Origin: Caenimonas aquaedulcis
GTDB taxonomy: Bacteria > Pseudomonadota > Gammaproteobacteria > Burkholderiales > Burkholderiaceae_C
Assembly (NCBI RefSeq): GCF_015831345.1
Contig: NZ_JADWYS010000001.1
Span: forward strand, 692,118-756,117
Length of the DNA: 64,000 nt
Reading direction: 5' to 3'
In this document: in pieces, positions 8,971 to 16,994 of the stretch
Layout: every line of letters starts with the position of its first letter
Position numbering within the stretch: position 1 is the first letter of the stretch
Notes under the pieces: model-generated
The model's input: the letters and a program-made list of their open reading frames with translations, nothing else
What the model was told of the DNA's origin: nothing
The model's database searches: none
Made by a program: the position numbers and the translations under genes

Positions 8971-11115
8971 TCAGTCCGCGGTCAGTTCGCGGCCCGCCAG
9001 GCCGACGCGGTTGCCGAACTCGTGGCACGCGGCCTCGAAGCTGCGGATCTCGAACAGCGCCTCTTTCAGGCTCATCTCGCCCGCATCCATCAGCTTGCCG
9101 GCGAGGTGCTCGGTGAGCGGCTTGAGGCGGGCCAGCATCGCGCGCGTCTCGCCGTACAGGCGCTCGCTCTGCGCTTCCATGATCCCGCGCGTTTCCTCAT
9201 CGAGGTGGCGGCTCGAACCGTCGTTGGACAGCGCGCCGAAGTTCAGCCGCGTCTTGCGGAACATGCCCATCTCGCCCACCGCGTGGTGCAGCAGCTTCGT
9301 CACGCGCGTGATGTCGTTGTGCGCGCCGTTGGTCGTGCCCTGCTCGCCGAAGAACAGCTCCTCGTTGGCCATGCCGCCCAGCAGCACGCGCACGTCGTGC
9401 TCGATGTCGCCCTTGGTCTTGAGCAGGTTCGCGCCCTGCTTGTGGAAGACGAAGCCCAGCGCGTTGTTGCGCGGGTTGGCCTTCAGGGAGATCTTGATGG
9501 TCTTCATGTCGGCCTGGATCTTCTCCCAGTCGCCGCCGGCTTCCTTGCGTTCGCGCTCGAAGTCCACGAGGAAGTGGCCCCACTCGTGGATCGCGATGAT
9601 GCGGCGGTCCCGCTCGCGCTCCTTCGTGGTGTTGGTGTTGACGTTGCCGACCAGCACGCGCTCGGCGGCGAGCATCAGCGTTTCCGTGCCGATCATGTCG
9701 CCGGCCTGCACCGCGCTGATGCCGGCCTGGTTCACGATCGTCTCCAGGTCCGCCGGGCTGCGGCCCTCGGTCAGCTCCACGAGGTGGCGCAGGTCGAGGT
9801 CGGGCAGCACCTTGTCCGCGCGCTGGGACAGGTAGTGGCCGATGATCGCCAGGCGTTCTTCCTTGTTGGGCATGCGGAAGTCCACCTTCATCTGGAAGCG
9901 GCGCAGCATGGCTTCGTCCATCTGCATGGATTCGCTGTTGAAGTTGGACGCGACGATCCAGATGATCTCGCCGTCGCTCTTGGTGCGCACACCGTCCAGG
10001 ATCGCGAGCAGCGAGTTCTGCGTGTCGTCGTCGAACTTGCGGTGGCCGCCGCGCTTCATGAAGAGGTCCTGCGCCTCATCCAGGAAGACGATGCAGCGCT
10101 TGCGGCGCTTGGCCATCGCCGCGATGCGCGACAGCGTGTTGGAGCCGCCCGCGACGTAGCCCGTCTCCAGGTTGGCCGCGGAATGGAACAGGATCGGCAG
10201 GCCCAGCTCCTTGGCGAGGTAGCTCGCGAGCTTGGTCTTGCCGGTGCCGGCCGGGCCGCTGAACATCACGTTGAACGGCTTGTTGATGCCGTACTCCGCG
10301 TATTCGGTGCGGCGTTCGTACTGGTCCTTGATCTGCGCCACTTCGCTCTTGATGTCGTCCATGCCCACGAGGTCGTCGATCGAGCCGTGGATCTGCGAGG
10401 GCTCCAGGAACTTCAGCGACTTGAACTGGCCCTTCAGCTGGAACAGCAGGAAGCCGATCAGGCCGACCGTCAGCGTCGCGGAGAGCACGCCGCTCACGCC
10501 GGCCTTCCAGCCGTCCTTCTCGGATTGCGGGCGGGCGCCGGCGAAGCGGTTGTCCAGGCGCTCGAGCACTTCGACGCTGGCCGGGTCGAGGTCGGCGCGC
10601 GGCACGAAGGCGAGCTTGCCGCCCCAGGGCGCGTTCACGGCCTTGTCCGCGAAGATCTTGGTCTCCATGTCGCTCGGGTAGTAGGCGTACTGCTTGCCCT
10701 GCGATTCGACGAGCACGATGCGCTCGGAGACGTTCCACATCAGCGGCTTGTAGATCACCGTGATGCGGTCCACGGCGTTCGCGTCGAGGAAGCTCAGGAC
10801 GGAGCCGCTGCCGAACACCACGGGCAGCTTGGGGTTGAAGGTCCACACGGCGCCGCCCTGCGGCTCCGCGGCGGTCATGGTCTTGACCTCCTCGGCGACG
10901 GCGGCCTGCTTCTGCATCAGCGAGACCGAATAGATCGCGGTGGCGGGGATCAGCACGGCGATCGCGATGACGAGCGTGCGGATGGCGAGCGACTGGATCG
11001 AGAACCAGTCCTGCAGGCGGGCGACGTGCTTGCGCAGCTGGAACCACAGGCTGGGCGCGACGGCTTGCTGCGCGTTCTCGGGCGTGGGTTGCGGGCTGGC
11101 CGAAAGATCCGACAT
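8971..11115 (-). CDS. FtsH-like membrane-anchored AAA+ zinc protease (divergent)
   Basis: This 714-residue protein has the layout of FtsH. TM helix 1 spans about 43-66, followed by a periplasmic domain of about 135 residues and TM helix 2 at about 204-226. The AAA+ module has Walker A GPAGTGKT (287-294), Walker B CIVFLDEAQD and an Arg-finger region (DEAMLRRFQMKVDF). The C-terminal peptidase domain has the zinc motif HEWGH at 510-514 and a candidate third ligand Asp in HNDITRVTKLLHH. Canonical FtsH has HEAGH, a smaller periplasmic part and well-known flanking motifs, so this is a paralogue or distant relative rather than the housekeeping FtsH. The start at 11115 is preceded by GAAAGAG; a TTG seven codons upstream is less likely. 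A long leader precedes it and a strong terminator follows. Confidence 0.85.
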   Translation of the reverse strand: MSDLSASPQPTPENAQQAVAPSLWFQLRKHVARLQDWFSIQSLAIRTLVIAIAVLIPATAIYSVSLMQKQAAVAEEVKTMTAAEPQGGAVWTFNPKLPVVFGSGSVLSFLDANAVDRITVIYKPLMWNVSERIVLVESQGKQYAYYPSDMETKIFADKAVNAPWGGKLAFVPRADLDPASVEVLERLDNRFAGARPQSEKDGWKAGVSGVLSATLTVGLIGFLLFQLKGQFKSLKFLEPSQIHGSIDDLVGMDDIKSEVAQIKDQYERRTEYAEYGINKPFNVMFSGPAGTGKTKLASYLAKELGLPILFHSAANLETGYVAGGSNTLSRIAAMAKRRKRCIVFLDEAQDLFMKRGGHRKFDDDTQNSLLAILDGVRTKSDGEIIWIVASNFNSESMQMDEAMLRRFQMKVDFRMPNKEERLAIIGHYLSQRADKVLPDLDLRHLVELTEGRSPADLETIVNQAGISAVQAGDMIGTETLMLAAERVLVGNVNTNTTKERERDRRIIAIHEWGHFLVDFERERKEAGGDWEKIQADMKTIKISLKANPRNNALGFVFHKQGANLLKTKGDIEHDVRVLLGGMANEELFFGEQGTTNGAHNDITRVTKLLHHAVGEMGMFRKTRLNFGALSNDGSSRHLDEETRGIMEAQSERLYGETRAMLARLKPLTEHLAGKLMDAGEMSLKEALFEIRSFEAACHEFGNRVGLAGRELTAD

Positions 11116-11398
11116 GTGTGCTCTTTCATCATGCAAGTCACGGGCTCACGTTCGACACGGACGTGACGCTCGAGCCTTGCTCGGGTTGAATCGGGAAGAG
11201 CTGCCGGCGAACGCCGCGGCTGGGTTGTTGTTGCTTTTTTGCCGCTGGGGCGTGACACCGGGCTCGAGCCCCTTTTGTCAGTGCAATCCTACAGAGACTC
11301 GCGATTGCAAGCCAGCGACAGGGTCAATGAAGCGGTCATGGTCGAGCCACGCGTGACATATTCACGCGGGGGTGCGCCATGGGGTGTTGCGAAAGGGT

Positions 11399-11406
11399 TG
11401 TAGGAC
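11399..11406 (-). promoter_or_regulatory. Copy of recurrent intergenic motif GTCCTACA
   Basis: On the minus strand GCGGCGCT is followed by GTCCTACA, 283 bases before the FtsH-like start codon. Apart from one base it is the same 16-base block as at 7222-7229. Confidence 0.4.
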
Positions 11407-11490
11407 AGCGCCGCTATCGCAAATGGATGAGGGGAACCTGTTGGCGCGGCGCGTGTCGAACACGCAAGCCGGGTTTTCTTCAAGTTTCTT

Positions 11491-11536
11491 CCCCCGGCTC
11501 TTCGATCCCTCGGCCTCAAAAACCGGGGGATTTTTT
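11491..11536 (+). terminator. Orphan terminator-like hairpin
   Basis: A 7-bp stem (CCCCCGG at 11491-11497 with CCGGGGG at 11523-11529), a 25-base loop, then A and six T (11531-11536). It can only act on plus-strand transcripts, yet no plus-strand gene lies upstream. It could end a small RNA. Confidence 0.45.
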
Positions 11537-11545
11537 CGCGCGCGC

Positions 11546-11908
11546 TCAGACCGAGTCGAGCCAGCTCAGCGCTTCGCGTTCCGCGCCGAAGAGGGCGATG
11601 GCTGGGCAGGGCGTGGAAGAGCCTTCGGGCGCGCAATCCGCGTCCACGAGGTCCGGCGTCGCGACGACGCCGACGCGTGTCTTGGGGGCCAGCGCGCGGC
11701 GCAGGCGGTCGCAGATGAGGAACTTGCCCTGCGCGTCCGGGGCAGTGGCCACGCGGCTGAGGTCGATCAGCACGTGGTCCTGCCGCAGCCGCGAGACCGC
11801 CGCCTTGACCATGTAGGCCAGCTTGAGCGCGTCGCCGTTCTGCCAGCGGCCCTCCACCTGGAAACGCATCAGGGGACCATCATGACGGGAAGCGACGACT
11901 AGGTTCAT
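11546..11908 (-). CDS. SpoIIAA/STAS-like single-domain protein
   Basis: This 120-residue soluble protein shows an alternating beta-alpha pattern: GPLMRFQVEGRW, an amphipathic helix LAYMVKAAVSRL, HVLIDLSRVA, a long helix FLICDRLRRAL, TRVGVVATPDLV, and a final EREALSWLDS. This is how SpoIIAA-like (STAS-type) proteins of Burkholderiales read. The final A(I/L)xWL block is shared with the protein at 36746-37111. There is no conserved phospho-serine that I can identify. The start at 11908 is the first Met in the folded region; upstream in-frame codons look non-coding. Function unknown; a role in protein interaction or stress signalling is inference. Confidence 0.55.
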   Translation of the reverse strand: MNLVVASRHDGPLMRFQVEGRWQNGDALKLAYMVKAAVSRLRQDHVLIDLSRVATAPDAQGKFLICDRLRRALAPKTRVGVVATPDLVDADCAPEGSSTPCPAIALFGAEREALSWLDSV

Positions 11909-12004
11909 GGCTCGGCAATTGGAAGAGTGCCGCGAGAATGACACAGCCATTTGTAGCGCGCCTGATACAAGCGCATCAATGGTTGCCAAGCGCAACAGCA
12001 GGCG

Positions 12005-12391
12005 CTACATCGCGAGCGGCTGCAGCAGGCTCAGGCGATTGCCTTCGGTGTCGCGAAAGCTCACGTAGTGGCCGACGCCCGGGATCACCATCGGTTCGCC
12101 CAGCACTTCCCCGCCCGCAGCTTTGACCTTCTTCATCGCGCCCTGGATGTCCTCGACGGCGACGACCACGGAAGGATACTGGTCCGGCCAGTCGGCCTTG
12201 CGCTCGAAAAATCCGCCGTCGATGGCGCCGCGGTGGCCTTTCGGACCGTCCTTGTCCGAAGTCGTCGCCACGACGTAGTTGCCCATGTCGGGCCCCAGCT
12301 TGTTCATCGTCCAGCCGAACGCCTGTTCGTAGAACGCCGCGATGCGGTCGCGGTTGCCGTAGGGAATCTCGAAATGCACCACGGGGTTCAT
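12005..12391 (-). CDS. VOC (glyoxalase/bleomycin-resistance) family protein
   Basis: This 128-residue protein has two beta-alpha-beta-beta-beta units: MNPVVHFEIPYGNRDRIAAFYEQAFGW at the N-terminus and EDIQGAMKKVKAAGGEVLGEPMVIPGVGHYVSFRDTEGN at the C-terminus. The metal-position residues His6 and the C-terminal DTEGNRL (Glu) are in place for a divalent-metal site. The substrate is unknown. The AAGGAG ribosome site sits six bases before the ATG at 12391. It follows the acyl-CoA dehydrogenase gene on the same strand after 27 bases and may be co-transcribed with it. Confidence 0.9.
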   Translation of the reverse strand: MNPVVHFEIPYGNRDRIAAFYEQAFGWTMNKLGPDMGNYVVATTSDKDGPKGHRGAIDGGFFERKADWPDQYPSVVVAVEDIQGAMKKVKAAGGEVLGEPMVIPGVGHYVSFRDTEGNRLSLLQPLAM

Positions 12392-12418
12392 GCGTTGCTC
12401 CTTGATGTGCGATGAAGG

Positions 12419-13582
12419 TCAGCGCCCGCCCAGCCCCATCGCCCGCGTGATCACTTCCTTCATGATCTCGTTCGTGCCGCCGTAGATGCGCTGGACGCGG
12501 GCGTCGGCATAGGCGCGCGTGATCGGGTACTCCCACATGTAGCCGTAGCCGCCGTGCAACTGCACGCATTCGTCCATCACCTTGCATTGCAGGTCGGTGG
12601 TCCAGTACTTGGCCATGCTGGCCGTGGCGGTGTCGAGCTTGTCCCCGCACACGAGTTCGAGGCACTTGTCGACGAAGACGCGGGCGACCTGCACTTCGGT
12701 CTGCAGTTCTGCGAGCTTGTAGCGCGTGTTCTGGTAGGCCGCGACGGGCTGGCCGAACACCTTGCGGTCCTTCGTGTATTGCACCGTCCAGTCGATGGCC
12801 GCCTGCGCGGACGCCACGGCCGTCACCGCGATCTGCATGCGCTCCCACGGCAGCTGCTCCATGAGGCAGATGAAGCCCTTGTTGCGAAACGCCTCGCCGC
12901 CCAGCAGGTTCTCCGCCGGCACGCGCACGTTGTCGAAGAAGAGCTCGGAGGTGTCCTGCGCCTTGAGCCCGAGCTTCTTCAGGCGCTTGCCCTTGTCGAA
13001 ACCGGGCATGCCGCGTTCGACGAGGAGCAGGCTCGTGCCCTTCGCACCTGCCGCCGGATCCGTCTTCGCGACGACCACCACGAGGTCCGCGTGCCAGCCG
13101 TTGGTGATGAAGGTCTTGCTGCCGTTCAGCAGGTAGCTGCCGTCCGCCTGCGCGATGGCCGTGGTCTTCACGCCCTGCAGGTCGCTGCCCGCCGCGGGTT
13201 CGCTCATCGCGATCGCGCCGATCATCTCGCCGCTCGCGAGCCGGGGCAGGTACTTGCGCTTCTGGTCCTCGGTGCCGTAGTGCAGGATGTACGGCGCCAC
13301 GATCTCGCTATGCAGGCTGTAGCCGATCCCGGTGAACCCGCCGCGCGCGAGTTCTTCCATCTGCACCACCGAATAGAGCTTGTCCGCGCCCGACCCGCCG
13401 TATTCCTGCGGCAGCGTGGCGCACAGGAAGCCGTTGTCGCCCGCCTTGTTCCACACCTCGCGGGCCACGTAACCCTGCTCTTCCCACGCCTCGTGGTGCG
13501 GCGCGATTTCCCTGTCCACGAAGCGGCGGAAGCTGTCGCGGAACGCTTCGTGGTCGGCGGTGAAGAGGGTACGTTCGATCAT
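12419..13582 (-). CDS. Acyl-CoA dehydrogenase (long-chain type)
   Basis: This 387-residue FAD enzyme catalyses the first, alpha-beta dehydrogenation step of fatty-acid or branched acyl-CoA oxidation. Blocks in order: the N-terminal helical domain ([13 protein letters not shown]), the FAD-contacting [14 protein letters not shown] at about 125-138, [17 protein letters not shown], and the C-terminal [12 protein letters not shown] and [11 protein letters not shown]. The sequence YGGTNEI at the position where medium-chain enzymes have YEGT, together with LPWER around Glu247, places the catalytic base on helix G, as in long-chain and isovaleryl enzymes. It is divergent from a thiolase gene over 48 bases. 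A TATATT box ends eight bases before the ATG, so the mRNA may be leaderless. Confidence 0.93.
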   Translation of the reverse strand: MIERTLFTADHEAFRDSFRRFVDREIAPHHEAWEEQGYVAREVWNKAGDNGFLCATLPQEYGGSGADKLYSVVQMEELARGGFTGIGYSLHSEIVAPYILHYGTEDQKRKYLPRLASGEMIGAIAMSEPAAGSDLQGVKTTAIAQADGSYLLNGSKTFITNGWHADLVVVVAKTDPAAGAKGTSLLLVERGMPGFDKGKRLKKLGLKAQDTSELFFDNVRVPAENLLGGEAFRNKGFICLMEQLPWERMQIAVTAVASAQAAIDWTVQYTKDRKVFGQPVAAYQNTRYKLAELQTEVQVARVFVDKCLELVCGDKLDTATASMAKYWTTDLQCKVMDECVQLHGGYGYMWEYPITRAYADARVQRIYGGTNEIMKEVITRAMGLGGR

Positions 13583-13590
13583 GGCGTTTC

Positions 13591-13598
13591 AATATACT
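13591..13598. promoter_or_regulatory. Bidirectional promoter with overlapping -10 elements
   Basis: The sequence AATATACT holds TATACT on the plus strand (13593-13598, for the thiolase) and TATATT on the minus strand (13591-13596, for the acyl-CoA dehydrogenase). The two -10-like hexamers share four bases in the 48-base divergent gap, so the two genes are probably transcribed from one shared open complex region. No good -35 is seen for either direction. Confidence 0.5.
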
Positions 13599-13630
13599 GC
13601 AGATGCCCTCAAACGCCCCTGGAGCACACC

Positions 13631-14836
13631 ATGACAGAAGCATTCGTCTACGACGCCATCCGCACGCCGCGGGGCAAGGGAAAGAAGGACGGCAGCCTGC
13701 ACGAGGTCAAGCCCGTCAACCTGCTGGCGGGCGTGCTCACCGAGCTGCAGCGCAGGAGCGACTTCGACACCGCGCAGGTGGACGACGTCGTGATGGGCGT
13801 CGTCTCTCCCATCGGCGAGCAGGGCTCCGTGATCGCCAAGGTCGCCGCGCTCAAGGCCGGCTGGGACTTCCGGTGCTCGGGCGTGCAACTCAATCGCTTC
13901 TGCGCTTCGGGCCTCGAGGCCGTGAACATGGCGGCGCAGAAGGTGCGCTCCGGCTGGGAGGACCTCGTCGTCGCAGGCGGCGTGGAGAGCATGAGCCGCG
14001 TACCGATCGGCTCGGACGGCGGCGCCTGGGCACAGGACCCGGAAACGAACACGGCCACGTCCTTCGTGCCGCAGGGGATCGGCGCCGACCTGATCGCGAC
14101 GCTCGACGGCTTCACGCGCGACGACGTGGATGCCTTCGCGATGGAAAGCCAGAAGCGCGCGGCGAAGGCGCGCGAAGGCGGCTTCTTCGCGGGCTCCATT
14201 GTCCCGGTGAAGGACTTCCTCGACCAGACCCTCCTCGACCACGACGAATTCATCAAGCCGCACACCACCATGGAAGGCCTGGCCGCGCTCCGGCCCGCGT
14301 TCGAGCAGCTGGGCGCGATGGGCTTCGACCAGGTCGCGATCGGCCGCTATCCGCAGGTCGAGCGCATCCACCATGTGCACCACGCCGGCAATTCGTCGGG
14401 CATCGTCGACGGCGCCGCGGCCGTGCTCATCGGCAGCGAGGCCGCGGGCAGGACGCACGGCTTCAAGCCGCGCGCGCGCATCGTCGCGGCCGCGTTGTCC
14501 GGGGCCGACCCCACGATCATGCTCACCGGGCCGATGCCCGCCGCGCGCAAGGCCCTCGCCAAGGCCGGCCTCACCATCGACCAGATCGACCTGTTCGAAG
14601 TCAACGAGGCTTTCGCGGCGGTGCCGATGCGCTTCATGCGCGAGATGGGCGTGCCGCACGAGAAGGTCAACGTGAACGGCGGCGCGATCGCCATGGGCCA
14701 TCCGCTCGGGGCGACGGGCGCGATGATCCTCAACACGCTGATCGATGAATTGCACCGGCGCAACCTCCGCTACGGCCTCGCCACCCTGTGCGTCGGCGGC
14801 GGCATGGGCATCGCCACCATCGTCGAAAGAGCCTGA
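13631..14836 (+). CDS. Acetyl-CoA C-acyltransferase (thiolase)
   Basis: This 401-residue thiolase cleaves 3-ketoacyl-CoA in beta-oxidation. The nucleophile Cys91 lies in [12 protein letters not shown], followed by [10 protein letters not shown]. The C-terminal catalytic residues are His357 in [15 protein letters not shown] and Cys387 in [20 protein letters not shown] is the NEAF block. The length is normal. The start at 13631 has GGAG at a spacing of six and the first codons ([17 protein letters not shown]) are canonical. The gene is followed one base later by the FadJ-type fusion, and the acyl-CoA dehydrogenase is divergent, so this is a complete beta-oxidation unit. Chain-length preference cannot be read from sequence. 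Confidence 0.94.
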   Translation: MTEAFVYDAIRTPRGKGKKDGSLHEVKPVNLLAGVLTELQRRSDFDTAQVDDVVMGVVSPIGEQGSVIAKVAALKAGWDFRCSGVQLNRFCASGLEAVNMAAQKVRSGWEDLVVAGGVESMSRVPIGSDGGAWAQDPETNTATSFVPQGIGADLIATLDGFTRDDVDAFAMESQKRAAKAREGGFFAGSIVPVKDFLDQTLLDHDEFIKPHTTMEGLAALRPAFEQLGAMGFDQVAIGRYPQVERIHHVHHAGNSSGIVDGAAAVLIGSEAAGRTHGFKPRARIVAAALSGADPTIMLTGPMPAARKALAKAGLTIDQIDLFEVNEAFAAVPMRFMREMGVPHEKVNVNGGAIAMGHPLGATGAMILNTLIDELHRRNLRYGLATLCVGGGMGIATIVERA

Positions 14837-14837
14837 G

Positions 14838-16994
14838 ATGAACACCATCCGCTACGAACTGCAGGACGGCATCGCGACGATCACGTTCGACGAGCAGGGC
14901 TCGCCCGTCAACACGATGTGCGCCGACTGGCAGCATGACCTGACCGAAGTCACCGCGCAGGTCGTGAAGGACAGGGACGCGATCCGCGGCATCGTGCTCG
15001 CCTCCGCGAAATCGACTTTCTTCGCCGGCGCGGACTTGAAGGCCACGTTGCGCCTCGCGCCGGCCGACGCGCCGATGGTGTTTCGCGAAATCGAGCAGAT
15101 GAAGAAGAACTTCCGCACGCTCGAAACCCTGGGCAAGCCGGTCGTGAGCTGCCTGAACGGCACCGCGCTGGGCGGCGGCTGGGAAGTTGCGTTGGTCGGC
15201 CACTACCGAGTAGCCGTGGACAACCCCAGGATCCAGTTCGGCCTGCCGGAGATCACGCTGGGCCTCATCCCCGGCGCGTCGGGCATCACCAAGATGACGC
15301 GCCTGCTCGGCCTCATGGGTGCGCAGCCCTACATCCTCGAGAGCAGGCTCTTTCCGCCGCGCGAGGCGCTGGAGCTCGGGCTGGTGCACGAGCTCGTGCC
15401 CGACGCCGCGGCGCTGCGACCGGCGGCTCTCGCCTGGATCGAGCGCCACGCCGGCGCCGCGGCACCGCCGCACCACCCGTGGGACGACAAGAACTACCGC
15501 ATGCCCGGCGGCACGCCGGCGGACCCGAAACTTGCGGGCCTGCTCAGCGTGGCGCCGGCGGCGCTGCGGCAGAAGACGCGCGGCCTGTATCCCGCGCCGG
15601 AAGCCGCGCTCGCGGCGATGGTCGAAGGCGCGCAGGTGGACTTCGACACGGCGCTGCGCATCGAATCGCGTTACCTCGCGAAGCTGGCCGTGGGCCCCGT
15701 GGCGAAGAACATGATCAACACGTTCTTCTTCAACATGAACGCGATCAAGTCGGGCCGGTCGCGACCGGGCGATTCGCCGAAGTGGAAACCCGGGAAGGTC
15801 GGGCTGCTCGGCGCCGGGATGATGGGCGCCGGCATCGCGTACGCGCAGGCGAGCCGCGGCATCGCCACGGTGCTGAAGGACGTCTCGCTCGACAAGGCGG
15901 AAAACGGCAAGGCCTACAGCGCGAAACTCACGCAGGCGCGCGTGGAGAAGGGCCGCATGGGCCCGCACGAGCAGGCCGAACTGCTCGCGCGCATCACGCC
16001 GGCCGAATCGGTGGGCGACTTGCGCGGCTGCGACCTCATCATCGAGGCCGTCTTCGAGAACCGCGAGCTGAAGGCGCGCGTCACGAAGGAAGCCGAGCCG
16101 ATGCTGGCCGAAGGCGGCTTCTTCGCGAGCAACACGTCGACCCTGCCGATCACGGGTCTCGCCAAGGCCAGCGCGCGGCCGGACAAATTCATCGGCATCC
16201 ACTTCTTCAGCCCGGTCGACAAGATGAAGCTGGTCGAGATCATCCGCGGGGCGAAGACCGACGACGAGACCGTCGCGCGCGCGTTCGACTACGTGCAGGC
16301 CATCGGAAAGATCCCGATCGTCGTGAACGATTCGCGCGGCTTCTTCACCTCGCGCGTGTTCGGCACCTTCGTCATGGAAGGCGCCGCGATGGTGGATGAG
16401 GGTATTCCGGCGCCGGTGGTGGAACAGGCGGGCCTGCAGGTGGGCATGCCGGTCGGCCCGCTCGCGGTGCTGGACGAAACGGCGCTCTCGCTGTCCGTGC
16501 ACGTGCTCGACCAGACACGCACCGACCTGCGCGCCGAGGGCGGCACCTACATTGCGACGCCGGGCGAGCTGCTCGTCGAGCGCATGGTCAAGGAGTTCGA
16601 CCGCAACGGCCGCGCGGCCGGCGGTGGCTTCTACGACTACCCCGCCGAGCGCGGCGCGAGGAAGTCGCTCTGGCCGCAGCTCAAGCCGCTCTTCGAAAAG
16701 CCCGGCGTCGCCTGGGACATGCAGGACCTGAAAGACCGGCTGCTTTACCGCCAGGCGGTGGAGACGGCGCGCTGCCTCGCCGAGGGCGTGCTCACCACCG
16801 TGCACGACGCGAACATCGGCTCCATCTTCGGCATCGGCTTTCCGGGGTGGACGGGCGGCGCGATGCAGTTCATCTACGGCACGGGCATCGACGCATTCCT
16901 CGCGCGCGCCGCGCAGCTCGCGGCGAAGTTCGGGCCGGGCTTCGAGGTCACGGCCCGCGTGCGCGAAGCGATCGGGCAGCACCGGCCGCGGTGA
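14838..16994 (+). CDS. Bifunctional enoyl-CoA hydratase / 3-hydroxyacyl-CoA dehydrogenase (FadB/FadJ type)
   Basis: This 718-residue multienzyme hydrates trans-2-enoyl-CoA and oxidises L-3-hydroxyacyl-CoA. The hydratase part (1 to about 200) has the oxyanion-hole block STFFAGADLKAT and both catalytic glutamates in ALGGGWEVAL and GLPEITLGLIPG. A linker leads to the NAD-binding fold (about 312-500: GLLGAGMMGAGIAYA) with the catalytic His in IGIHFFSPVDKMKLVEII and NDSRGFFTSRV. Two C-terminal 3HCDH domains complete it (about 500-715). The gene begins one base after the thiolase stop and ends overlapping the ATG of the transporter gene (TGATG), so the three are one operon. The order thiolase-fusion is normal for Burkholderiales. 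Confidence 0.94.
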   Translation: MNTIRYELQDGIATITFDEQGSPVNTMCADWQHDLTEVTAQVVKDRDAIRGIVLASAKSTFFAGADLKATLRLAPADAPMVFREIEQMKKNFRTLETLGKPVVSCLNGTALGGGWEVALVGHYRVAVDNPRIQFGLPEITLGLIPGASGITKMTRLLGLMGAQPYILESRLFPPREALELGLVHELVPDAAALRPAALAWIERHAGAAAPPHHPWDDKNYRMPGGTPADPKLAGLLSVAPAALRQKTRGLYPAPEAALAAMVEGAQVDFDTALRIESRYLAKLAVGPVAKNMINTFFFNMNAIKSGRSRPGDSPKWKPGKVGLLGAGMMGAGIAYAQASRGIATVLKDVSLDKAENGKAYSAKLTQARVEKGRMGPHEQAELLARITPAESVGDLRGCDLIIEAVFENRELKARVTKEAEPMLAEGGFFASNTSTLPITGLAKASARPDKFIGIHFFSPVDKMKLVEIIRGAKTDDETVARAFDYVQAIGKIPIVVNDSRGFFTSRVFGTFVMEGAAMVDEGIPAPVVEQAGLQVGMPVGPLAVLDETALSLSVHVLDQTRTDLRAEGGTYIATPGELLVERMVKEFDRNGRAAGGGFYDYPAERGARKSLWPQLKPLFEKPGVAWDMQDLKDRLLYRQAVETARCLAEGVLTTVHDANIGSIFGIGFPGWTGGAMQFIYGTGIDAFLARAAQLAAKFGPGFEVTARVREAIGQHRPR

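Larger units (their letters stand above)
11116..11545. other. 430-base non-coding region between the SpoIIAA-like gene and the FtsH-like gene
   Basis: No supported coding sequence. Read on the minus strand (towards the FtsH-like gene) it contains a copy of the recurrent GTCCTACA motif (11399-11406), a 7-bp inverted repeat TGCAATC/GATTGCA with 14-base spacing (11282-11309), and a 12-bp perfect palindrome GGGCTCGAGCCC near 11261-11272. On the plus strand there is a terminator-like hairpin with a T-run (11491-11536) that belongs to no annotated gene. The region is long for this gene-dense window and probably holds regulatory sites or a small RNA. Confidence 0.5.

Noticed and set aside
12554..14836. 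A 760-codon frame that would fuse a long N-terminal part to the thiolase
   Set aside because: The first 359 codons are antisense to the acyl-CoA dehydrogenase gene. The thiolase family start with its own ribosome site is at 13631.
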